A stretch of DNA of 64,000 nt from NCBI GenBank assembly GCA_008933995.1, contig WARS01000090.1, positions 3,047,501 through 3,111,500 of the forward strand, in the 5' to 3' direction. A program made the position numbers and the translations under genes. The notes under the pieces were generated by a model. The model worked only from the letters and a program-made list of their open reading frames with translations, was not told where the DNA came from and searched no databases. The stretch is from Datnioides undecimradiatus. Its lineage: Eukaryota; Chordata; Actinopteri; Lobotiformes; Datnioididae. Positions within the stretch are counted from its first letter, which is position 1, and each line of letters starts with the position of its first letter. This document shows, piece after piece, positions 25,886-36,500 of this stretch.

Positions 25886-25959
25886 GGCCGGTTAGCTCAG
25901 TTGGTTAGAGCGTGGTGCTAATAACGCCAAGGTCGCGGGTTCGATCCCCGTACGGGCCA
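25886..25959 (+). tRNA. tRNA-Ile (anticodon AAT)
   Basis: A 74-nt cloverleaf with acceptor GGCCGGT..ACGGGCC and discriminator A. The D-arm has A-box TAGCTCAGTTGG, the anticodon loop carries AAT (CTAATAA), and the T-arm has B-box GGTTCGATCC. The G5:G68 mismatch is also present in the vertebrate tRNA-Ile-AAT consensus as I recall it, so it is not a sign of decay. A CTTTTCTTTT run follows within 10 nt as the Pol III terminator. There is no intron and no SINE-like tail, so it is a genuine gene. Confidence 0.97.
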
Positions 25960-26276
25960 CACTAGCTTTTCTTTTCTTGATTTCGATTCTCCTTCCAGTT
26001 TCTAGTAGGATACTATTTCATTTCTCGAAGTATATATATGCTAGCTAATGTTAGCTAATGCAAGTAATGATTGTCAGAACAATAACTGTAGAGGAAAACA
26101 AAGTACTTTCTCTTCCAATTATCATTATTCCTATTCGATACAATAGCCTTGCACAAATTTTACAACTATAAATGTAAAAACAAAGAAGCTCTTTTTTACT
26201 GTAATACATAATATCACAGCTTGTGCCACTCACTGGATATTACAATAGGCTAATATTTTAGCACTTCCTCAACGAA

Positions 26277-26348
26277 GGTTCCATGGTGTAATGGTTAGCA
26301 CTCTGGACTCTGAATCCAGCGATCCGAGTTCAAATCTCGGTGGAACCT
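26277..26348 (+). tRNA. tRNA-Gln (anticodon CTG)
   Basis: A 72-nt cloverleaf with acceptor GGTTCCA..TGGAACC and discriminator T. The A-box is TGGTGTAATGG, the anticodon loop is CTCTGAA with anticodon CTG, and the B-box is GAGTTCAAATC. A TTTT run follows at about 26351. It lies 317 bp downstream of tRNA-Ile on the same strand, and each carries its own internal promoter and terminator. Confidence 0.97.
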
Positions 26349-26957
26349 GTCTTTTGTAGACTCTGCACGCTTAGTTGTAAAACCCAGAGATTCAGATACT
26401 ACTACTTCGATCGGTACTTATGCCATTTACTAAATGACGTGAAAAGAAATATTGATTTGTATGCGAACATTGCTGAGTTCTCACATTAGAGTTTGTCATT
26501 CCAGCTACAATGTAAGCATCATGGTGCCACATAAACTAGACTGACAAATAAAAACAATCTCTAAGTAGTTAGTTAGTTCTGTTTGGGTTAAACATAATAC
26601 ATTTACAAGCAAATAATATATATTATAGCAATTCACAATCTGCACCACAGACCACATTTTCCGTACAAATACTGCTACTTTGCAAACTGATGTGTTAGAG
26701 TCTGCTAAAGATCCGATGGTTGTTGACAATATTTTATTTAATCATGTGATTAAAAACCTCTGACGTCCGATCATTGTTTTGAAAAACATTACAAATTATT
26801 TTGTACACATTACAAACTTTGCTCAAAATCAAAACTCCAAATGGCAACCAACAGGAGCAAACATCGTGTTCTCACGATAAGAATACAACGCTTGGAAGTG
26901 CCGCTGTACTGTAACGTAGATGTGATCCCAATTCTTAGCTCTAGCAGGTAGGAATCA
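26349..26957. other. spacer between tRNA-Gln and exosc9 3' end
   Basis: AT-rich sequence with no recognised coding potential. A second minus-strand AATAAA (plus-strand TTTATT at 26733-26738) could serve a longer exosc9 3' UTR. Confidence 0.5.
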
Positions 26958-26963
26958 TTTATT
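26958..26963 (-). terminator. exosc9 poly(A) signal (AATAAA on minus strand)
   Basis: Plus-strand TTTATT about 80 nt beyond the exosc9 stop codon. It is the nearest canonical signal and gives a compact 3' UTR. Confidence 0.6.
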
Positions 26964-27042
26964 ATGAAGCGGTGCTTCAGTCCCAGGCAGTGGTGTAGCA
27001 ACGCCAATGTCTAACTGCAGTGAGATCAAGCAGATCCTGTTT

Positions 27043-30000
27043 TCATTTCTTCTGTCTTTTCTTTGATTTTGCTGCCCCCTTCTGGTGCAAACTGGATCCT
27101 GCATTTCTGACAGAAACGAAATAAAAAATGAAAGTGGCTCAAATAAAGCAACCTGGTGGGTAATCTTTGTGTGCATTGCGCACTTACTTGGTAGCTTTGT
27201 CCGGTGTCTCCGGGTGAAGTATGACTACCTCCTCCTCTTCACTGTCAGAAAGCTCAACTACATCTCCTGCAAATCCAAACAAACTCCCATGTTATCCAAA
27301 ACTATAAAATACTCACACCTCACCTCTGTCTCAATTTTTATTTTGCTTTCTCTTTTAAACAACTTTATGGGTACTGATGCATCACCTCCTCTGCTTTCCT
27401 CTCTCTCATTCTGGTCTTCCTCCATCTTTGTTACTCTGTCCTCTGGTTCTTCACCACTGTTGTCCATTTCTTCTTCTTCTTCTTCTTCGTCTTCCTCCAG
27501 TCCCCAGGTGCTCTGAGGCCCCTGACCTACCTGACCCACACCTGGGACAGGCACCACTGGAGAAGGCACCCTGGTATGTATGGTTAAAGAGCCACAGTGG
27601 ATAAAATAACAACGTGACAGACAGAAAGAAGACAAAAACCCACAATACCAAAAGATGCTGTTGTTAGAATAGAGTGAAGGATACGTCTGAGGTGGGGCCC
27701 CGGCTTTCTGAACTATGTCATCGGCTCGATCTGCCACATCTGTCATCTCCACTGGAGTCTCGTCCGTTTTCAGTGCTGTGATTCGCTCCTGAGGCATTGA
27801 CTCCGCAAAACCACACCTACCACCTGCCTTCCTGGAAAATGTACAAACACAGAGTTCATATCTACCTTCTAGTGACAAGACCGGGACTTAAAACAGTGGT
27901 ATATATATGTCCACGTAATTTAATGCAAGTGCTCACCTCGCCTTCTTGTCATTCTCCAGGGCCTTGCTGATGAGCTCTGTGATTTCAGACACTTTGACGC
28001 TGGCTATTTTACTGCATCTCATAACCTTCGACACCACACGCAAAGAGTGAATAAGTCATGAATTGTGTTTTGCTAATGTAAATAAATTCTGAAGTTACAT
28101 TCAACCCGTGAGAGCCGTAAACATGGATTATTCCTGAAGTTCCAATGTCATTTGATTATTTAAAGCTCCAACACTTAAAACAATATATATTTTCAGCTCA
28201 ATGTTCACCTGCTCTTTAAGCAACATGATGCCCCCGCTGGACTGGATTGAGCAGATTTCCCTGTGCTTGTTCATGGCGATCATCAGTAAGCCGTCCATCA
28301 CACGCTCCTCCCGCTCACAGGGGTCCACCAGGAGGTAGGTTCTGCAGGGTGAACAGGAAGTATAGTAGAGGAAGGCTTGGAATGAGAAAGAGTAATGTTC
28401 ATCCAGTGACTGGTGGGTTTCAATTCATCTACTAGACGTGTGTGAGTTTTTACCATATAGTCAGTTGGCAGTTTATTAGAAATCCATCTCTGAATCTTGA
28501 CTCTGAGGTGTTGACGCACATTGGTGTGGTAATGCTGAATCATATTGCCTTATGCTTACGTTGTTTCTTTTATTTTGTCCACCCAATTACTATCAGTGAG
28601 GATAGGCTGGATCACAGAAAAACATCTCTGTATAATGCAGCACGGTTCAAAATCACCACAAACCACATCCTCCATTAACAACCACACAGCTAAATTAACA
28701 GGGTGCTCACTGAATAAAGATCATAACGTTTTGACAGAAAAGGATCTGGCGTTGCACTCAAAAGTGGCTCCTTACCCTTGCTGGAAGAAGGAGAAGCTGA
28801 CGCTGATGGGCATGTGGTAGATGCTCAGAGGAATGGGGTCTCTCTCCTCTGGACTGTACTGAGGTAGCACAGGAAGAAACACACAATTACAGCCAGCACA
28901 GAGTATAAAGGAAATGAAACACGCTCTGATATGGAAAAGCTGCTGAAAAGCTTGCTGTTATTTTCTACATTATATCCTGTAATGCAGCAGGTTGGTGTTT
29001 GGAGGCGGTGAAGCAGCGACGCCACCTGCTGCGTTTGGTGCTGACTCACCACTGTGACTTCGTCCCCCTGGATGCTAACGTCAGGGCGCCTGAAGTGGCA
29101 CAGGGCCGTGATGGCAGCAATGCTGGCCGCATCCATCAGGTTCCCGTCGTGATTCAACATGTGAACGTCCACTCGAATCTGCCACACCTGAACGCAGGCA
29201 CGCACGCGCGGTCATCCCACTGTTTAAAGTTACGCTCTGCTTCTTTTTTTAAATTTTTTGCTGTGTGTGTGCGTGTGTGTTACCTTTTCTCCAGACACCA
29301 CACACAGGGACTCTGTATCAATGCACTTGGAGTTCCTCAAGCATCTCTCCAGCTGTCTGTTTAGCTTCACTGACAACTCAGACTGTCTGGAGAGAGAGAG
29401 AAAACCCCACAGATGAGTTACACTCTCTGCACAAACAGTTCGACTAAATGAACCATGTCTCAGGCACAAATATGGCTAATATTTTTATGACATGGCAAGA
29501 AACGAGAGGGGGATGCAGACGATATATGACATCCATGGCATAACCTCTTTAGCTCTTTCTCACCTGCCCTGTTCAAATGTTGGTGAGGCCATGGGAGACA
29601 GCTCGATGTTGAAGAACAGGATTCCTTCATTTGGTCGGCTCTCTTTGGGAGCCACCAGCTCACACGACACCTGAGCCATGACCCTGTAGAGTGCAACACA
29701 TGGGTTTAATAAACAACCTGTTCCAGATGAATGTAATTGCATTTTATGGGTAGTTCTTACTTTGCATCTTTTAACCTTGTTTGAACAGCTTTACTTGAAC
29801 CTCCTCAACCCGACCGACCTTTGGAGGGACCCATGTTTACAAACTTATGTTGTGATCCCATACACATTTATACGTTTTGTGACATCCAAAACAACCATAA
29901 CAAATTTGCAATAGTGAGTATTTATAAAATGATGGACGAGACAGCTTGGATTTTCCCAAAGCGATAGAGTCAGTTCTTAAAAAATATATATCTTAGATTT

Positions 30001-30515
30001 GAATATGGACAGAAAAAGAAAGCATGTGAATCTATAAAAGGGGACTCTATAAAAAAAGATTAATAACAGTCAATAGATTTACTTGGTTTTCCCCAGGTCC
30101 ACAAAGCAGCATCCGTAATCAGTCCCAAATGTGATCTTCATCTTTCTGTAGTCGTAGGTCTGTCGTCCATCCAGGCGCTGCAGGGACAGGACAAGACAGG
30201 TCAAACTCCCCATAGGATAGGTCTCACAAAACTTCATTTTCAGTGTTATTTTGGGGGACAACAATTCCCAAGCAAAAAAAAAACCCATAATCTAAAATTT
30301 CTCAAGCATAGCCGCGTAAGGACAGCAAAATCTTTGTATTTAAAAGTGTATATCTGTCCAAACACTATGTTTTCCTTCGGTGGTGCATAATCTGCTGCAT
30401 CAATTTCATTAGTGAGTCACATTCAGTAGAAGTTAAGAAACCATCTCACCTTTTTCTCTTCGATGGCTTTGAGCAAGAAATCCCGCTCACAGTTAGACAA
30501 CGGCGTGTCCTTCAT
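27043..30515 (-). CDS. exosc9: exosome complex component RRP45 (EXOSC9)
   Basis: A ring subunit of the RNA exosome, which degrades and processes RNA 3'-5' in nucleus and cytoplasm. The ring's RNase-PH-like subunits are themselves non-catalytic in animals. Coding exons in transcript order are 30515-30450, 30177-30083, 29683-29564, 29386-29284, 29187-29050, 28858-28776, 28341-28209, 28025-27937, 27831-27685, 27570-27386, 27266-27188 and 27106-27043. All borders are AG/GT and phases close to one 433-aa protein (human 439). Diagnostic blocks include MKDTPLSNCERDFLLKAIEE, RLDGRQTYDYR, FGTDYGCC, RNSKCIDTESLC, LNHDGN, ALCHFRRPDVS, EREERVMDG and SSGGIMLLK. The C-terminal tail has an E-rich run, then ELSDSEEEE flanked by VV and VVIL (like ILSDSEEEE in human), and ends in basic KSKKRQKK. 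The start is the ATG matching the family N-terminus. It is divergent from clgn. Confidence 0.97.
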
Positions 30516-31340
30516 GGCTGCAGTTAGAGTTCAACAATTTAATCCACAACTACGCTACCACGGCTCAAACAGGCATGTGGTCACCATCAATGTTTTCTCA
30601 ACTCCAACCCGGAAGTGCATACGATGTGCCACAGTAAAGGGACGGGAAATGTTCTTTTCCTTTTTTTGAGTACTTTTCAATCATCTTGTATGACCCATTG
30701 TGTTCACGTGCTTGTTTTTATACATTGTGAACTGTATTATCGTTGGCACCGCGCCTGCAAGGCAATTTTAGTACAGTTTACTGAATATAAGCTTTTACTT
30801 TGTAGTCCTGCTGCAGCGCGAGATTATGATACCTTAGCATGCCTCTCGTAACGTCGTATTTTTTCCTTTCCCAATAACTAGGTACAATTACCTGTATCAT
30901 TTTGTAAGAATTGTTAAATATGAATGCGCACAACATAGTGATGTGCTTTTTACACACTAACAGAATGGAACACTTATCCAAGGTAGTTTTAGGTGGCTGT
31001 ATTTAGTAATTTTTGTTACTGTCGTTTTTGGTTCACAGAAATTAAACCACATCTATCCGTGGCACGTGAACGCACCGTTCTCGCTCTCCATATGCGCGTT
31101 CTGCGCATGCCCACTTTCAGGGACACGCTCGCACTCAACCGCGCATCGTTATCCGGGCCAAGCTGTCATTTACGTTCCATCCCCTGCACCCGACAACCGT
31201 GTTTTTTCCAACCGTACCCGGTGGGCCTCGAAGATACTCTCAGTTTTCCAAACGCAAATTAAATTCTCTGTTATTTTCAAAGCGGAGAAGCAGCTTTTAT
31301 CGAGGAACTGTCTCTGCAATTACAAGAAGGCGCAAGGTTT
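30516..31340. promoter_or_regulatory. divergent exosc9/clgn promoter region
   Basis: The exosc9 start codon faces left and clgn faces right, so this interval should hold both promoters. The part around 31040-31250 is richer in CpG and GC than its surroundings (GCGCATGCCC, ATCCGGGCC, GTACCCGG) and contains a CACGTG E-box at 31063-31068. A possible clgn 5' UTR exon ends at 31336 with AAG|GTTTGT. No TATA box was recognised. Transcription starts are inferred, not seen. Confidence 0.45.
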
Positions 31341-33568
31341 GTTTGTGTGCGCTCATTCATTCTCTCCATCCCTCCCTGTGCGACATCATCGCTAATATAG
31401 CTAGCTAACCGTTGCTATCCTCTCATTTCTGCAGTCTTAATCAGAAATTTTTCGGCCACCCTTTACTTCCATATTGTTTTTTCCCATTTGTGTTTTAATG
31501 TTAGTGCATGTTTTTATAACGGGCTCTTCGTATAAGCCCATTACATTACAAGCTATGCTTCTGTTATGCTAACGTTTTGCTGCTTGTGAATGGCGCGACG
31601 TCCAGTTAGCCAGCTAGCGTAGCAGGTGCTGCAGCCGGAGCCGTTCATCTAAAAGAGTTTGGACATTGCAGTGTTCGGTGGCAGCCATGTTAGCTCCACA
31701 ACCCTGTCCTATGACCTTTTATTTGTGGTTTCGAGATCTGCACAGTTATACGCTTATCGTACACAGTGATGGGGTGAAAAAAAGAGCTTGTTATCAGTGC
31801 TTAACATCAACAAGAGGTTTGTAAGGGACGTTACCCCCTGTACTCTACGATACAAAACTGTGGAAACACAATGGGCTGTGGTGTGTTTACTGGCATCCAG
31901 ACAGAATAGTTTGTTTATTTTATAAGATAAATTGGGGCATAGCCCTTTTTTTATCAAGCGCAGACACTAAGATAAATTCAAATCCAGTCATCATAATCGC
32001 TGGTAATGATGAGTTTGTCATAACCAATGTGCTGTTGATGGCAACGGTCACAGACAGTGGCAACATTTTGGAGATCTTACTGATGTTACTGTTGCATGAA
32101 ACCACATTTTAATTTTGAGACTTCATTTCAGTGGCTATACGCATGTTGTGTCTGGATGCTGGGGATTTATGAGCTTCACATCTCTGTTTTTGAACCCTGT
32201 CTGTGTTTAGTCAGAAAACAAGGCTAACCCGTGGCATCCAATTTCATCCGAGTTCAGAGAAAATCGCCACAGACTCAGCTCACCAACCACGGGACACTTA
32301 AAAGGCATGTCATGTCATGTCATGTAGAATAGAACGGCTGGGGGATTTCATGCATTTTTAGTCTAAAAGGTTCTCGTCATATGCATGATGCAAAGGCCGC
32401 CGCAACCTCTTTGCAGCAAGTAGTTGACCTGCGCCGTGTTAAAGCAGCTGAAACTTATATCAAGTACTTTGCCTCTTAAGCTGGAGAATCTGACCACTTA
32501 ATATCTTGAATCACACATATCTGCAGCAAAATATGACAGCTCAAAAGAATTTTACATTTAGTGTCATCGTTTGAAAATACTCCAAACTGATTTTGACAGC
32601 TGCATCAAGCCTGATTGTAACGAGCATTTGTATATAGTATAATCTCAGATCAGGCTTTTGTCAGGCAGCTCTTCTTGTGCAGGGATGTGGATTCATACAA
32701 ACTGTTGCATTGTTCCCAGGCCTAAGATGCAAATAAATAAGCAACATCTTGACGCTTTTCAAGATGAGAGGGCTCTTAATAGTGCTCCCCATTCATCGTC
32801 TCTCCCTTATGCTTATCAGAATCCTTTTGATCCTCCTGCGCTCTGATGTTAGCAAATAGAACAACAGCAGTATGGGAATTAAAGTTAATTAGGAATTAAT
32901 GAAAGCGTGCTGCTGCGCTGTCTGCAGTGATGCTTTTCATTTCCTGCTGCTCACGACATGAGTGAGCAGGTGGGGCCTGATCAATAGGAGGTCATTGAAG
33001 TTGTTGTTTGGTGTAACCGATCTCTGCCGTTGTTTCCAGCTGAATGTCTTTCAAGGTTTCACACATGCAAGGATTCAAAATATGAATTGTAAACCCAGGG
33101 AGGTTACGGAACTGAAAGCACAGATGTTTCTGGGTGAATCTGTTGAGAAATGGCCTGTCGTTATGATCTATCTGTTTGGGAGGCATTACAGTGGAACAGG
33201 GACAGTCCTTAAGGCATGAGATAAGGATGTGATCTGAGGACACTGGCCCCACATTGAGCAGCGCTGTGTACTAATGTGACCTCAATCTCTTTTGGGTTTT
33301 TTTTCTCCAGCGCTCACCCTCTCATCCATCCTTCCTTTTACGCACTTGTGTTTTCTATTTATATCACCCCCCCCCCCCTTCTTCTCCATAAATAACTATC
33401 TATCTCACACACACCTGCCTCTATTATCCCATCCCCCCCCTCATCCTCCAATACCACGCCCTCCTCACTCTGTTGCTCACACCGTGCTCATCTCCAGCAC
33501 CCTTATCTCACACTCTGTTCACTCTCCTGCGATCACCACACCCTCACTCTTATTTTTACTCTCTACAG
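31341..33568 (+). other. probable first intron of clgn (5' UTR intron)
   Basis: No coding exon was recognised. The interval ends in a long C/T-rich tract (about 33290-33566) and a CTCTACAG acceptor directly abutting the clgn ATG at 33569. This means the 5' UTR must come from an upstream exon. A TGTCA tandem (TCATGTCATGTCATGT) lies near 32308 and C-homopolymers at 33367 and 33433. Confidence 0.55.
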
Positions 33569-36500
33569 ATGAAGCTGGACAGGGGTTGGATGTGGCGTGT
33601 GCTGCTCCTGTCCTCTTTAGCGGTGGTGGCTGTGGCGGCCCAGGACCAGCAGCCGGAAGTTGATGTTTCTGACGCTGACGAAGACATGGGATTGGACGAG
33701 GAGGAATTAAAGGTTCTGATGGCAGAAGAGGAGGAGGAGGAGGAAGAGGCAGTGACAGTGGGGGATGAAGACCACTCTGATGAGCCAGACACTGGGAAAG
33801 CTGGAATGGATGCAAATGTCTCCTTCCAGGTCAGGATTAGGTCGTATTTAAAGTAAAGGTCACATGTAAAACTGAAGTATCAAAACTAGTAAAATAATGG
33901 CATTAAAGATATTTTGCTTGACAGTTGCATTTGTCTTAATCGAGCCAGAATGGACTGCACATCATCTTGTACTTTATGTTTTATGTTACCAAGGTAACAT
34001 ACAAGACTCCCGTTCCCACTGGAGAGGTCTACTTCGTGGAGACGTTTGATGACGGATCACTGAACAGGTATCCCCTGAAAAAATGACCAAGTGTTGCTAA
34101 AAAGTGCAGCATGAATGTTTGATGTGTGCTGGGATACACGAGCCACCGATGGTACAAAGTGACCAGGATAAACTTACACAGTCGGAGGCTGCAGCGTGTT
34201 TGTGTGGTCTCCATTTCTTGTGAGGAAGCTAAGAGTTGATCGGTGATGTTGACCCTCCACAGATGGCAGCTGTCAAAGACAGTGAAGGGGGACGCAGATG
34301 ACGACATTGCCAAATACGACGGTTTGTTGCTCTTTGTTCCCTCTTGTCAGCTAATCCAGACGTGATCATGAGACTTGCTGTTCTCACCTTTGCCTCGCAT
34401 AGACTCACTTTTCTTTTTCATGATGCAAATAAGACATATGTTTACAACCACAGGTCACATTTTTACAGTTTTGGCCGCCATCCTTATCAGTTATGATAAC
34501 ACTTCATTTGGTAGCACAGCCGCTGAGATGTGAGGTCACCGAGCCTGAGCTCGAGGCTCTAATACAGCACTTGCAGTGTTTTGTTGGCTACACTGATGCT
34601 ATCTCAAGATCTGAAAGTCTGAAACTGCACACTCAGCGAAATTATTTTCTTCACGCATAGTAATGTCGACCATGACACTGAAAATAAAACTCAAGACTGT
34701 TGAATGCCCATCCCTCTCCTCTCCACCTGTAGGGAAATGGGCTGTGGAGCAGCTGAAGGAGAACAAAGTTCCAGGAGATCTGGGTCTGGTGCTTAAGTCC
34801 CGGGCCAAACACCACGCAATCGCAGCAATGCTGGACACACCCTTCATCTTCAAGGATGAGCCTCTGGTCTTACAGTGAGTTCGAACATACACACATATCA
34901 CCCTCACTTGCTGCTGCAGTGCAGTGGTCAGTAGATGTGTAAGTGGGTGAATAAAGTCTATTATTTTTAATCTGCAGGTCACAAATCTGAAAAAAAACAC
35001 TTTTTTCTTTTTTTTCTTTTTTTTAAATTTTTGTGGTGACCTGGTTGCAGGTACGAGGTGAATTTCCAGGATGGTATCGACTGTGGTGGAGCGTACATCA
35101 AACTGCTTTCAGACACCGGCAATCTCAATCTGGTTGGTAAACATGTTTGTCATGTGCCTAGTAAAGTCGTTCTTGTGCACCGCAGTAAAGAAACACATGG
35201 GGAACCTGTGAACTAGAGCAGCTCACACATCTTACGTACGTCATTGTTGTGGGTGGAAACCGAAACGAACCTTTCTTCCCAGCATTCCCTACAAAGTCGA
35301 CTCCATTGTTTCTTTTGCGCTGTAGGAGCAATTCCAAGACCGCACGCCCTACACCATCATGTTCGGACCAGACAAGTGTGGCGAGGACTACAAGCTGCAC
35401 TTCATCTTCCGCCACCAGAATCCTCTTAACAAGGACCTGGAGGAGAAGCATGCCAAGAGGGCAGATGTGGACCTGAAGAAGTTCTACACAGACAAGAAGA
35501 CTCACCTCTACACTCTGGGTACTGAGACAGTTTGTAAACAGACTGTCTGAACTGTGTCTTTTAAATGTAATGTTTTTGTTTTTTTTTAACTCCGAATTTG
35601 TCCCCGTTGTCAGTCCTGAACCCAGACAACAGCTACGAGATATTCATCGATCAGTCCAGCGTGAGCCGTGGAAACCTGCTGCATGATGTGGTGCCTCCGG
35701 TCAACCCACCCAAAGAGATAGATGACCCCAACGACTCCAAGCCGGAAGACTGGGACGAGCGCGCCAAGATTCCTGACCCTGAGGCTGTCAAGCCTGATGA
35801 CTGGTGACTACAACGCCCATGCAAGCTACTGTTCAATTGTGAGGCAATAACAAACATTAATGTGTGTGTGTGTGTGTGCGTGTGCGTCTGTCAGGGATGA
35901 AGATGCTCCAGCAAAGATTGAGGACCCTGACGCTTTGAAGCCAGAAGGCTGGCTGGACGACGAGCCCGAGTTTGTCCCCGACCCCAACGCAGAGAAACCA
36001 GAGGACTGGTAAATAACGACATTCGACATGCAAACAAACCCACAGCAGTCATTTACACTGAGGAGATGAGCCAGCCCGACAGCTCTCCTCTGTGTGCAGG
36101 GACGAGGAGATGGATGGGGAGTGGGAAGCCCCGCAGATACCCAACCCAGCCTGCGAGACGGCCCCTGGCTGTGGGGAGTGGAAGCGTCCCATGATCAACA
36201 ACCCTCAGTACAAGGGCAAGTGGAAAGCCCCTCTGGTGGATAATCCCAACTATCAGGTGATTAGAACTTGTATTGTCTTGTATTTTACTACTGTTATGAT
36301 ACTACTGTTTTACTTTCTTATACTCCTATATTTACTTTTCTTATCTCTCCCTTTCTAATTGTTCTACTCCACTCTCTTCGTCATCTCCAAAGGGAGTCTG
36401 GAAGCCACAGAAGATTGCGAACCCGGACTATTTCGAGGACCTGCAGCCGTTCAGGATGGCACCTTTCAAAGCTCTGGGCTTGGAGTTGTGGTCCATGACC

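Noticed and set aside
25886-26348. tRNA-derived SINE origin of the two tRNA-like sequences
   Set aside because: Both have complete cloverleaves, correct acceptor stems and immediate oligo-T terminators, with no SINE body or poly(A) tail.
27043-27106. Alternative acceptors and frames for the last exosc9 exon
   Set aside because: A later AG would give a tail unlike the family. The acceptor at 27107 keeps phase and yields the basic KSKKRQKK end expected for EXOSC9.
33473-33568. Extending clgn upstream in frame to an earlier start
   Set aside because: The in-frame upstream stretch is pyrimidine-rich and ends in CTCTACAG right before the ATG at 33569, a splice acceptor. The [14 protein letters not shown] start also gives a proper signal peptide.
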